Positions 1-5,305 of a stretch of 6,882 nucleotides of DNA are shown piece by piece. The DNA is from RUG14223 sp051881075 (GTDB taxonomy: Bacteria; Bacillota; Clostridia; Oscillospirales; Acutalibacteraceae). The position numbers and the translations under genes are program-made. Where the stretch lies: contig JBJEPE010000090.1 of assembly GCA_051881075.1 (NCBI GenBank), positions 1 through 6,882 of the forward strand. The letters run 5' to 3'. Under the pieces are notes generated by a model. That model was given only the letters and a program-made list of their open reading frames with translations, was not told the DNA's origin and ran no database searches. Numbering within the stretch: position 1 is the first letter of the stretch; every line of letters starts with the position of its first letter.

Positions 1-180
1 CATGATTTAGATAAAGAGCATCTTATAAAAGAGTTGGGCGATATTGCGTGGTATATTGCAGAAACTGCAACCGCACTTGATGTAACGCTTGAAGAAGTAC
101 TTGCAAAGAATATAGAAAAGCTAAAGAGAAGATATCCCGACGGATTTGCTATATCTAAATCTACAAACAGGACTGAATAG
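1..180 (+). CDS. MazG-like nucleotide pyrophosphohydrolase, C-terminal fragment
   Basis: The reading frame is open from base 1 to a TAG at 178-180 and gives 59 residues; the N-terminus lies outside the window. Visible are KELGDIAWYIAE (residues 10-21), in which ELGD supplies the second half of the MazG-type metal-binding motif (ExxE...ExxD), and then NIEKLKRRYPDGF (37-49), the usual ending of small MazG-like proteins. Members are all-alpha, Mg-dependent enzymes that hydrolyse (d)NTPs to the monophosphate and pyrophosphate, often in housecleaning of abnormal nucleotides. The first ExxE half of the active site cannot be seen, so activity cannot be judged. No clear intrinsic terminator follows the gene. 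The family call is good; the exact substrate is unknown. Confidence 0.85.
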   Translation, partial: HDLDKEHLIKELGDIAWYIAETATALDVTLEEVLAKNIEKLKRRYPDGFAISKSTNRTE

Positions 181-285
181 CCTGTAATGCGGCTTATAAT
201 GGCACTCTACGCAACGCATACAACCCTGTCAACAGCCTATAATTATATATAAAGTATCACAAAAGCCATGTATGCGCTTAGTATA

Positions 286-303
286 CAATGTAATCAATGT
301 AAT
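286..303 (+). repeat. Tandem 9-bp repeat upstream of the ABC operon promoter
   Basis: CAATGTAAT occurs twice head to tail with no gap (286-294 and 295-303). The next bases extend it so that GTAATTAC (299-306) is palindromic. The block ends 13 bp before the -35 box at 317, where an activator or a repressor could bind. It may also be chance in AT-rich DNA; no regulator is assigned. Confidence 0.4.
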
Positions 304-316
304 TACGAATTATATG

Positions 317-345
317 TTGAAATATGTATTTGCATGATGTATAAT
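317..345 (+). promoter_or_regulatory. Sigma-A type promoter of the small protein/ABC operon
   Basis: The -35 box is TTGAAA (317-322), the spacer is 17 bp, and the -10 box is TATAAT (340-345). Transcription would start near 352, about 30 bases before the ATG at 384. It is the only near-consensus promoter seen between the MazG-like gene and the ABC genes, so it probably drives the whole three-gene operon. Confidence 0.75.
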
Positions 346-383
346 ATAAGCGCAGTTTAAAATAAGTCCGGAGTGAATGTATA

Positions 384-617
384 ATGAAAAACACAAACCA
401 AACTATTGCAATTGTTTATATGATATGCTCTGTACTGCACTACATATCGTCAGCTGTTTTATTATTTAGCGGAAAATCAATACTGGGTTTCGTATTTTTA
501 GGCTTAGGCGCTACATTTATGTGCTTATCTATAGTTTATAGTCAGCAAAACAATCAAAACAACACAGACGATAATACTAATGAGGAGGAACACGATGAAA
601 GCAATTCAAACAAATAA
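384..617 (+). CDS. Small two-TM membrane protein with acidic Asn-rich tail, first gene of ABC operon
   Basis: A 77-residue protein that I do not recognise as a named family. Two hydrophobic segments, about residues 8-28 and 33-52, form a hairpin in the membrane. A hydrophilic tail (about 54-77) rich in Asn, Asp, Glu and Gln follows. The start is the ATG at 384, preceded by GGAGTGA (370-376). The upstream GTG at 374 is excluded because it meets a stop after three codons. The gene follows the promoter at 317-345 directly, and its last 23 bases overlap the start of the ABC ATPase gene. The codons for Glu-Glu-Glu (582-590) also form the ATPase Shine-Dalgarno sequence, so the two are probably translationally coupled. 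Location suggests an accessory or partner protein of the transporter; this is inference. The two-TM prediction is firm, the function is open. Confidence 0.75.
   Translation: MKNTNQTIAIVYMICSVLHYISSAVLLFSGKSILGFVFLGLGATFMCLSIVYSQQNNQNNTDDNTNEEEHDESNSNK
583..588 (+). promoter_or_regulatory. Shine-Dalgarno AGGAGG deciding the ABC ATPase start
   Basis: AGGAGG lies 6 bases before the ATG at 595 and inside the upstream reading frame. An earlier in-frame ATG at 580 overlaps this site, so it cannot be served by it; 595 is the supported start. Confidence 0.85.
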
Positions 618-1470
618 TCTGACAAAATACTACGGCAAATCAAGAGGAATAATTGATGTAAGCCTTTCAGTAAATGAGGGGGATTTTTTCGGATTTATCG
701 GACCTAACGGTGCAGGCAAAAGCACCACGATACGCACGCTTCTTGGGCTTATATCTCAAACAAGCGGTACTGCGGAAATACTGGGCAAGGATATCTCAAA
801 GAATAAAACTGAGATACTCTCGTGCATAGGTTATCTCCCCTCAGAAACCATGTTTTACAACGGCATGAAAGTAAAGGACATACTTGCATTTTCGGCACGT
901 ATGCACAAAAAAGATTGCACAGCAGAGTCAAAACTGCTGTGTGACAGACTGGAGCTGGATATAAACAAAAAAGTAGATGAGCTGTCACTGGGAAACCGTA
1001 AAAAGGTAGGTATAGTATGCGCCTTACAGCACAAACCTGAGCTGTACATACTTGATGAGCCTACAAGCGGACTTGACCCATTGATGCAAAGAGAGTTTTA
1101 CGCAATATTGCAGGAACGTAACGAGGCAGGAGCAACCGTATTCCTGTCATCGCACATCCTGTCAGAGGTAGGACGTTATTGCAAAAATGCGGCTGTTATA
1201 CGCGAGGGAAAAATACTTGTAACCGATAGCGTAGAAAATTTGGGACATACAGGCATTAAGCACGTTGTACTGCGTGGCATTGATACAATCCCAAGCATAG
1301 AAAATACAATGAATGTTAAGTCAGAGAACGGCACCGTTAATTTCTTGTACAACGGTAAAACAAATATTCTTTTGCGTGAATTATCCAATCTGTCTTTTGA
1401 TGATATCACTATTACCGACCCAGATTTAGAGGAAGTATTCATGCACTACTACGCAAAGGAGGAAAACTGA
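595..1470 (+). CDS. ABC transporter ATP-binding protein (BcrA/YtrB-like, ABC-2 exporter)
   Basis: A 291-residue cytoplasmic ATPase that would power the permease encoded next to it. Visible motifs are Walker A GPNGAGKST (36-44), a Q-loop region GYLPSE (79-84), signature LSLGN (130-134), Walker B LYILDEP (150-156) with D-loop GLD (159-161), and the switch His in SSHILSEV (His187). The LSLGN form of LSGGQ is common in the Clostridia/Bacillus exporter subfamily related to BcrA, so it is not a defect. After the ATPase core a C-terminal extension (about 215-291) ends in a LEEVFMHYY motif, usual for this group. Such ATPases pair with ABC-2 permeases to move lipids, peptide antibiotics or other drugs outward. 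The substrate cannot be read here. The upstream gene overlaps it by 23 bp, and the permease starts 1 base after its stop, so co-expression is likely. Confidence 0.93.
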   Translation: MKAIQTNNLTKYYGKSRGIIDVSLSVNEGDFFGFIGPNGAGKSTTIRTLLGLISQTSGTAEILGKDISKNKTEILSCIGYLPSETMFYNGMKVKDILAFSARMHKKDCTAESKLLCDRLELDINKKVDELSLGNRKKVGIVCALQHKPELYILDEPTSGLDPLMQREFYAILQERNEAGATVFLSSHILSEVGRYCKNAAVIREGKILVTDSVENLGHTGIKHVVLRGIDTIPSIENTMNVKSENGTVNFLYNGKTNILLRELSNLSFDDITITDPDLEEVFMHYYAKEEN

Positions 1471-1471
1471 A

Positions 1472-2257
1472 ATGACGCTGTTTTTACATGAAATGAAGAG
1501 GAGCAAAGTATCACTTATAATTTGGACAGCCGCTATTTCTTTTATGCTTGGTGTCTGCATACTCATCTATCCTGAAATGTCCTCTCAAATGGGCGATATA
1601 AGCGCAATGTTTGCAGATATGGGTAGCTTCTCTGCGGCATTTGGTATGGATCAAATAAATTTCGGTGAATTTATCGGATTTTTCGGTGTAGAGTGCGGCA
1701 ACGTACTCGGCCTTGGCGGAGCATTATTTGCCGCTATTATCGGCATTTCAGCTTTATCTAAGGAAGAAAAAGAGCATACTGCCGAGTTCCTGCTCACTCA
1801 CCCTATATCACGTACAAGAATAGTTGCCGAAAAGCTATGCGCTGTTTTCGTTCAGTTAGTAATTTTAAATGTAGTAGTTGTTGCGGTTACATTTGGCGGT
1901 ATTCTTATAATCGGTGAAGACGCTCCGGTTAAAACTCTTGCGCTTTTATTTGTTGCATACTTTATATTACAGATAGAAATAGCCGCTATTTCCTTTGGCA
2001 TATCTGCTTTTATCAGAAGTGGCGGTATCGGAATAGGCTTAGGGCTGGCAATCGTGTTTTATTTTCTCAACATTATTGCAAATCTTACGGAAGAAGCAAA
2101 ATTCCTAAAATATATAACTCCCTTTGGCTATACCGAGGGGTCTGACATTATTTCAGACCAAGCATTGCGTGGAGAGTATATTCTGGTGGGCGTTGCGTTC
2201 ATTATAATCGCAATTATAGCGGCATTCTGCAAATATAATAAAAAAGATATAGCTTAA
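1472..2257 (+). CDS. ABC-2 family transporter permease
   Basis: A 261-residue integral membrane protein with six hydrophobic segments at about 13-33, 78-95, 123-148, 155-180, 185-203 and 235-253. This is the usual plan and size of an ABC-2 permease. The loop after TM2 carries SKEEKEHTAEFLLTHPISR and then TRIVAEKL (96-122), the conserved cytoplasmic E(G/H)T.EFLL..P.SR region that contacts the ATPase in this family. The start ATG at 1472 has AAAGGAGG (1455-1462) nine bases upstream, inside the end of the ATPase gene, and the genes are 1 bp apart. It would form a dimer with two ATPase subunits and export an unknown substrate; peptide-antibiotic or lipid export is the family expectation, not shown. 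The operon ends at the hairpin terminator 28 bp downstream. Confidence 0.9.
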   Translation: MTLFLHEMKRSKVSLIIWTAAISFMLGVCILIYPEMSSQMGDISAMFADMGSFSAAFGMDQINFGEFIGFFGVECGNVLGLGGALFAAIIGISALSKEEKEHTAEFLLTHPISRTRIVAEKLCAVFVQLVILNVVVVAVTFGGILIIGEDAPVKTLALLFVAYFILQIEIAAISFGISAFIRSGGIGIGLGLAIVFYFLNIIANLTEEAKFLKYITPFGYTEGSDIISDQALRGEYILVGVAFIIIAIIAAFCKYNKKDIA

Positions 2258-2275
2258 TTAGCATATATCAAATTC

Positions 2276-2329
2276 AATATACATAAATCACCTGTTAAAG
2301 TGTAAATTTTATCAGGTGATTTTTATTTG
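2276..2329 (+). repeat. 54-bp direct repeat, copy 1 (contains terminator)
   Basis: This block is identical base for base to 5306-5359, in the same orientation, 3030 bp apart. Identity stops at both edges (C versus A on the left, T versus C on the right). A further shared ACAAATTTTTT lies 30 bp after this copy and 15 bp after the other. The identity covers the whole terminator hairpin with its loop, more than function alone would preserve. Confidence 0.9.
2285..2328 (+). terminator. Rho-independent terminator of the ABC operon
   Basis: AAATCACCTG (2285-2294) pairs perfectly with CAGGTGATTT (2313-2322). After a T/T mismatch, TAAA (2296-2299) can pair with TTTA (2308-2311). A T-rich tract follows to 2328. 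It lies 27 bases after the permease stop. The upstream flank is AT-rich too, so weak action on the other strand is possible. Confidence 0.88.
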
Positions 2330-2370
2330 TAAATTATAATTTTGTATATAAATTTTTTGACAAATTTTTT

Positions 2371-2414
2371 GTTTCACAGTGAGAGAAACTATTCGGAAAC
2401 GGTCACTGTGAAGC
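2371..2414. repeat. Inverted repeat whose arms are themselves palindromes
   Basis: TTCACAGTGA (2373-2382) and TCACTGTGAA (2403-2412) are exact reverse complements with a 20-base loop. One G/T pair and one G-C pair can extend the stem to 12 pairs (2371-2414). Each arm contains a 9-bp palindrome (TCACAGTGA and TCACTGTGA) with centres 29 bp apart. A TTTTT run follows about 7 bases later. It could be a hairpin in RNA, a double operator, or the end of an old mobile element; none is proven. Confidence 0.6.
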
Positions 2415-2571
2415 CTGTTGCTTTTTATCCATCGATATCTTTTAATGAAAGTTTGGCAGGGTTTGCATTTTTAGCCAAGTGATGTGCATCTTTTAACGAT
2501 TTCGGTCATCGTCTGTCAACTGTGGTTATGTGCTTTAAGATTTTCTTTTTTCAGGAAATGAAAAGTTTGTG

Positions 2572-2600
2572 TTGACAACCGACCGTTCGTTATGTATAAT
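2572..2600 (+). promoter_or_regulatory. Consensus promoter of the TetR-family regulator gene
   Basis: TTGACA (2572-2577), a 17-bp spacer and TATAAT (2595-2600) match the housekeeping consensus in full. Transcription would start near 2607, about 34 bases before the ATG. So strong a promoter for a regulator gene fits autorepression, because the operator-like element fills the spacer. Confidence 0.88.
2578..2592 (+). promoter_or_regulatory. Putative TetR operator, site 1 (in own promoter spacer)
   Basis: ACCGACCGTTCGTTA lies between the -35 and -10 boxes. With the preceding A it forms an imperfect palindrome (AAC..AC/GT..GTT, 2577-2591, 5 of 7 pairs). It matches site 2 at 4002-4016 in 11 of 15 positions in the same orientation (ACCGA-n-CG-n-T-n-G-n-TA). 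A TetR dimer bound here would block RNA polymerase. Binding is inferred from position and similarity. Confidence 0.55.
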
Positions 2601-2640
2601 AAATATATGATGTCAGTAAGTCTGTAAGGGAGTGCATTCT

Positions 2641-3252
2641 ATGGAGAAAGGAAATACAAAGCAGGAAATTCTGAATGCGGCACTGGATTTGTTCTCCGTA
2701 CAGGGATTTGAGGCTACCTCTATCTCTCAGATCGCCGGAGCAGTCGGTATTCGCAAAGCCTCTTTGTACAATCATTTTGAAAGCAAGAAGGACATTCTGG
2801 ACACGCTTGTGAAGAATTTATTGGAACAGTATGGGGCACATTCCATTTTTGCAAGAGCTGATTGGGATAAAGATACCGATAAGCTGCCTTTGACTCCCGA
2901 TTCGGTAACGCAAATGATTCAGAGGCAGATTCAATATATCATCCATGATCCACATATCAGCAAAGCGCGTAAATTACTTGTAATCGAGCAGTTCCAGAAC
3001 CCTGAACTTGCCAAGTTGCAAACCAAGCAGAATTATTCCGATGTAATGGGGTATTTCACCGGGCTTATGAAGTATCTGATTCGACATGGTGTATTGGTGG
3101 ATAATGACCCTGTAATTATGGCAGCACAGCTCTGTCTCCCTATTTCCACATGGATCAATCTTTGCGACCGGGAACCGGATCGGATACCAGAGGTTATGGA
3201 GTTGGTGGATAGGCATATTCGGCAGTTTTTTAAAGTCTACAAAGCCGTTTAA
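2641..3252 (+). CDS. TetR/AcrR family transcriptional regulator
   Basis: A 203-residue DNA-binding repressor. The N-terminal TetR domain spans about residues 6-53: KQEILNAALDLFSVQGFEAT, then SISQIAGAVGIRKASLYNHF, with the recognition helix around 37-46 and SKKDIL (48-53) closing the domain. The C-terminal part (about 60-203) is helical and variable and would bind a ligand and form the dimer; the ligand cannot be predicted. ATG 2641 is chosen because AAGGGAG (2626-2632) lies 8 bases before it. A GTG at 2632 overlaps that site and would add only three residues. The length is normal for the family. The gene has its own consensus promoter with an operator-like site. No efflux pump or enzyme gene follows directly; the next intact gene is the 73-aa membrane protein 790 bp on, which carries a similar upstream site. 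Confidence 0.93.
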   Translation: MEKGNTKQEILNAALDLFSVQGFEATSISQIAGAVGIRKASLYNHFESKKDILDTLVKNLLEQYGAHSIFARADWDKDTDKLPLTPDSVTQMIQRQIQYIIHDPHISKARKLLVIEQFQNPELAKLQTKQNYSDVMGYFTGLMKYLIRHGVLVDNDPVIMAAQLCLPISTWINLCDREPDRIPEVMELVDRHIRQFFKVYKAV

Positions 3253-4000
3253 GGCAAATTAAAACAAGTCGTTCCCTACATAATCGAAAAAGCAAGAGAA
3301 AACGATTGGCATAAGAGCAACACGCCGAGATAAAATAAATAAGGCAAAGGACAGAAAATATAGTGCTTAAATTGAGGCATATAGTATCTACTGAAAGACA
3401 CTGTGCCGCAACTTAAGTATTTATTCAAAAGCTTTAAACCGGTTAAAATGTCTTAAGCCTTGTAAACAAGACGGAAAACCCGTTGATCTAATGCCACCGT
3501 ATTTCAAAATACATCCAATACCATCTATTTTTATAAATCTAAGCAGGTGCAAGCAATATCTGTTTTTTGAGGCTGACTTTGGCGGAGGGAAAACTCTTTT
3601 TTCAGATGTTACCTCTTAGGTCAAGCTAATCAAATGACTGATTTACAAGTGCTTACCTGCTTTCCGGTCTGTGCAAATGAAAGCGAATAATTTGTGCGCT
3701 TGGCAAGCTACATAGGCTATGGCGTGACCTGCTTCTATTTTGAGCCGGACATTTTCAAAACTATTTCCACAGTAGATGATGTATTGAATGGTTTTTTCAT
3801 TGCAAACTCCAGAATCAACTTTTTATGGGATATCATGACACTGCTCCTATAACCGAAGATAAGCAGAAGTTATGTCATCTTATAAGTTGACTTGTTTGCT
3901 TTCAGGAACACGTGGCATTTTTGTATGTAATGCGTGAACCTATGATAAAAAGCGGTTGTGTCCTTTTGGATATAGACGCTTTGTTTTTTAAGCTTTTTCC
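3253..4000. other. Long region with no intact gene, possibly decayed coding DNA
   Basis: No open frame longer than about 53 codons with a credible start and ribosome binding site was found on either strand. Several short protein-like stretches appear. One continues the TetR frame after its stop to 3333. One is an ATG frame at 3491-3619, including FFEADFGGGKT. One is the frame 3577-3852, broken once by TAA at 3688-3690, including SYIGYGVTCFYFEPDIF. A last one lies at about 3889-4013. They lie in different frames and I do not recognise the proteins. The picture fits a gene or genes lost by frameshift and deletion, but non-coding DNA or a regulatory RNA cannot be excluded. Confidence 0.5.
3577..3852 (+). 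pseudogene. Possible gene remnant with one in-frame stop, unknown family
   Basis: The frame between TGA (3574-3576) and TAA (3850-3852) would encode 91 codons but contains one TAA at 3688-3690. The part before the stop reads MTDLQVLTCFPVCANESE from the ATG at 3634. The part after it reads FVRLASYIGYGVTCFYFEPD and continues to INFLWDIMTLLL. Amino-acid use looks protein-like, and both halves would join naturally if the stop were a point mutation. No ribosome binding site, domain or motif identifies the parent gene. It may be a chance open stretch. Confidence 0.22.
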
Positions 4001-4017
4001 TACCGAACGATAGGTAG
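4000..4017 (+). promoter_or_regulatory. Putative TetR operator, site 2 (before the 73-aa membrane protein)
   Basis: CTACC (4000-4004) and GGTAG (4013-4017) are exact inverted arms around GAACGATA; in all 7 of 9 pairs match. Bases 4002-4016 share 11 of 15 positions with site 1 in the TetR promoter. The site ends 25 bases before the start codon at 4043. No good -35/-10 pair was found here; TAGTAT (4015-4020) is a weak -10 candidate overlapping the site. Repression by the nearby TetR protein is inferred. Confidence 0.5.
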
Positions 4018-4042
4018 TATTTTATGAGAGGAAGGATTTTGT

Positions 4043-4264
4043 ATGATCACATTGTTTGTAATAGGCATCATTGTGTTTATAGCTAAGCTTGTGCTTTTCG
4101 CATTCAAAGCCGCCTGGGGAATCACAAAAGGTGCACTTTTTGTGATTGGGCTTCCGGCAATTCTGATAGTGTTGTTTGCCGCCGGGCTGGTGTTATTTGT
4201 GATTCCGATTTTGTGCCTTGCATTGTTGGCATCATTTTTTTTGCCGATTTTAAAAAGAATTTAA
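4043..4264 (+). CDS. Small, highly hydrophobic cationic membrane protein (73 aa)
   Basis: I do not recognise a named family. The protein is almost wholly hydrophobic, with segments at about 2-21 and 31-70; the latter can hold two helices around Pro38 and Pro55. It has no Asp or Glu. The only charged residues are Lys15, Lys22, Lys29, Lys71 and Arg72, the three inner lysines being exactly seven residues apart. The ATG at 4043 has AGGAAGG (4029-4035) seven bases upstream, a good ribosome binding site, so this is probably a real gene. An operator-like site lies just before it, and the lipoprotein gene follows after 156 bp. Possible roles are an accessory membrane protein, a small-molecule stress protein or a membrane-active peptide; none is shown by sequence. 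Very similar low-complexity proteins occur in Firmicutes as hypotheticals. Confidence 0.75.
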   Translation: MITLFVIGIIVFIAKLVLFAFKAAWGITKGALFVIGLPAILIVLFAAGLVLFVIPILCLALLASFFLPILKRI

Positions 4265-4324
4265 GAAGAAACGATTGCATGGGGGTTGAGGAGAAAGCTG
4301 TATCTTTCCATGTAATTGCTAACG

Positions 4325-4393
4325 ACAAAATAGTAATGAAAACATAAAGGCTATTTTGTGACCTTATATCCGTATGGACAAGCTTCGGATATA
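4325..4393 (+). promoter_or_regulatory. Two consecutive hairpins in the leader of the lipoprotein gene
   Basis: ACAAAATAG (4325-4333) pairs exactly with CTATTTTGT (4351-4359), loop 17. TATATCCG (4365-4372) then pairs exactly with CGGATATA (4386-4393), loop 13. The second ends 11 bases before the AAGGAG ribosome binding site (4405-4410). Neither is followed by a T-run, so they do not look like plain terminators. They could shape mRNA stability or translation between the 73-aa gene and the lipoprotein gene. No known riboswitch class was recognised. Confidence 0.4.
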
Positions 4394-4420
4394 GAATTAT
4401 ATGAAAGGAGTTATTTTATC

Positions 4421-5188
4421 ATGAAAAAAACAATCGCACTGCTTATTGCAGTAATTCTATGCTTGTGTTTCACAGCATGTAACAAAGAACCGGCACCTGA
4501 GCAAAGCTCATCACAAATCAATAGTGAGGAAAGCCAGAATAACGAAAGTCAAAATGACGAAAGTCAGACTGAGAGTACTACAAATACAGAAAACGAGCCT
4601 AAAAAGCTGATTTATTTACAACTTTCTGCATATGATCTTGTAGAAAGCGAAATGACTATTATAAAAAACGATGACAATTATTCTGTAGAAATGAATCTTT
4701 ATTATGTAGGACCTTTAAGCGGAACTGCTGTAAAGAATGAGGATGTGCTTGAATTTACTGATTCAACTTCAGGTGTTCAGGGCACTATTAAGTATGATGA
4801 TACCCATGCAGTTTTTGAGGTTACAAATTCATCTTCAGAAACATTTAATGTTGGTGACAAATTTGAGTTCTCGGATGTTGCTTTTGATAAGATTACTTAT
4901 GTTGACCGTCAAGGATCAGTTGATAAAGTATTCAGCGAAATAATTATTAGAAAAAGGTCTAACGATTATTTAGTAGAAATAGGTCTCTATCGTCTGACAA
5001 CTTTAACCGGAACCGCAGTAATGAATGGGGATGTACTGGAATATACAGACACAACGCTTGATGTGCAGGACACTGATGTGCAAGGCACTATTAAGTATGA
5101 TGATACACACGCAGTTTTTGAAGTTACACAATCAACTTGGGAATTACTTGAGGTTGGTCAAAAATTTGAGTTTTCTGAAAAGCTATAG
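4421..5188 (+). CDS. Lipoprotein with two tandem copies of an unknown domain
   Basis: A 255-residue secreted lipoprotein. Residues 1-20 form a type II signal peptide: KK, a hydrophobic core, then FTAC with Cys20 as the lipidated residue. Residues 21-60 are a flexible Ser/Glu/Gln/Asn linker with ESQ-N repeats that would hold the rest away from the membrane. Two similar domains follow, about 63-152 and 158-253. Shared blocks are GTAV.N.DVLE.TD.T (101-116 and 197-212), GTIKYDDTHAVFEVT (121-135 and 222-236) and VG.KFEFS (144-151 and 245-252). Predicted strands suggest a beta-rich fold, but no known domain is recognised. The start at 4421 is set by AAGGAG (4405-4410) and by the signal peptide; an upstream GTG at 4358 would put 21 residues before it. 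Probably anchored on the outer face of the membrane; the ligand is unknown. It may share a transcript with the 73-aa gene. Confidence 0.85.
   Translation: MKKTIALLIAVILCLCFTACNKEPAPEQSSSQINSEESQNNESQNDESQTESTTNTENEPKKLIYLQLSAYDLVESEMTIIKNDDNYSVEMNLYYVGPLSGTAVKNEDVLEFTDSTSGVQGTIKYDDTHAVFEVTNSSSETFNVGDKFEFSDVAFDKITYVDRQGSVDKVFSEIIIRKRSNDYLVEIGLYRLTTLTGTAVMNGDVLEYTDTTLDVQDTDVQGTIKYDDTHAVFEVTQSTWELLEVGQKFEFSEKL
4781..4824 (+). repeat. Internal DNA repeat in lipoprotein gene, copy 1
   Basis: This stretch codes for GTIKYDDTHAVFEV and is nearly the same as 5084-5127. The first 23 bases are identical and only three of the 44 differ, all without changing the residues. It marks the best-kept part of the domain duplication. 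Confidence 0.85.
5084..5127 (+). repeat. Internal DNA repeat in lipoprotein gene, copy 2
   Basis: Partner of 4781-4824. Just before it a 15-bp unit is tandemly doubled (5060-5074 and 5075-5089, two mismatches), adding five residues (DVQDT then DVQGT) that the first domain lacks. Confidence 0.85.
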
Positions 5189-5264
5189 GCTTTGATAAAT
5201 ACGGATTTCAAATAACGGACTGCATAATCCCGTATTAACGTTTATCTATAAAGTGACCATCTTC

Positions 5265-5290
5265 AACTACATTATATAGATAATGTAGTT
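5265..5290. other. AT-rich perfect hairpin after the lipoprotein gene
   Basis: AACTACATTA (5265-5274) and TAATGTAGTT (5281-5290) are exact reverse complements around TATAGA; a further T-A pair leaves an ATAG tetraloop. No T-run follows. It may protect the 3' end of the lipoprotein mRNA ahead of the terminator at 5315, or be a relic. It lies 15 bp before the 54-bp repeat copy. Confidence 0.5.
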
Positions 5291-5305
5291 TAATACGATA
5301 TTTCA

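Larger units (their letters stand above)
2258..2640. other. Intergenic region between ABC operon and TetR gene
   Basis: 383 bp with no gene that I can support. In order it holds the operon terminator (2285-2328), an AT-rich stretch, a strong inverted repeat (2371-2414), about 150 bp in which I see nothing definite, then the TetR promoter with an operator-like site and the TetR ribosome binding site (AAGGGAG, 2626-2632). Confidence 0.7.

Noticed and set aside
580..594. Earlier in-frame ATG for the ABC ATPase
   Set aside because: It overlaps the AGGAGG site and has no ribosome binding site of its own; the protein from 595 begins as other ATPases of the family do.
2383..2510. Open stretches on both strands between the terminator and the TetR promoter, including minus-strand protein-like residues rich in Arg and Lys
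   Set aside because: Interrupted by stops, no start with a ribosome site, and no recognisable family; not enough to call a transposase or other remnant.
2590..2775. Minus-strand open frames over the TetR, ABC and PLP-enzyme genes
   Set aside because: They are shadows of well-supported plus-strand genes, with no ribosome sites or recognisable domains.
3559..3600. GGGKT in the short frame at 3491-3619 as a P-loop ATPase trace
   Set aside because: The frame is only 42 codons long, lacks the full Walker A pattern, and no other ATPase motif follows.
3851..3866. ACCGAAGATA as a third TetR-like site
   Set aside because: It shares only the first half of the element and lacks the inverted arm.
4375..4403. 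TGGACA and TATATG spaced 17 bp apart as a promoter for the lipoprotein gene
   Set aside because: Transcription would start at or after the ribosome binding site at 4405-4410, leaving no leader.
4358..4420. Upstream GTG start that would extend the lipoprotein by 21 residues
   Set aside because: It has no ribosome site, would place polar residues before the signal peptide, and lies inside the leader hairpins.
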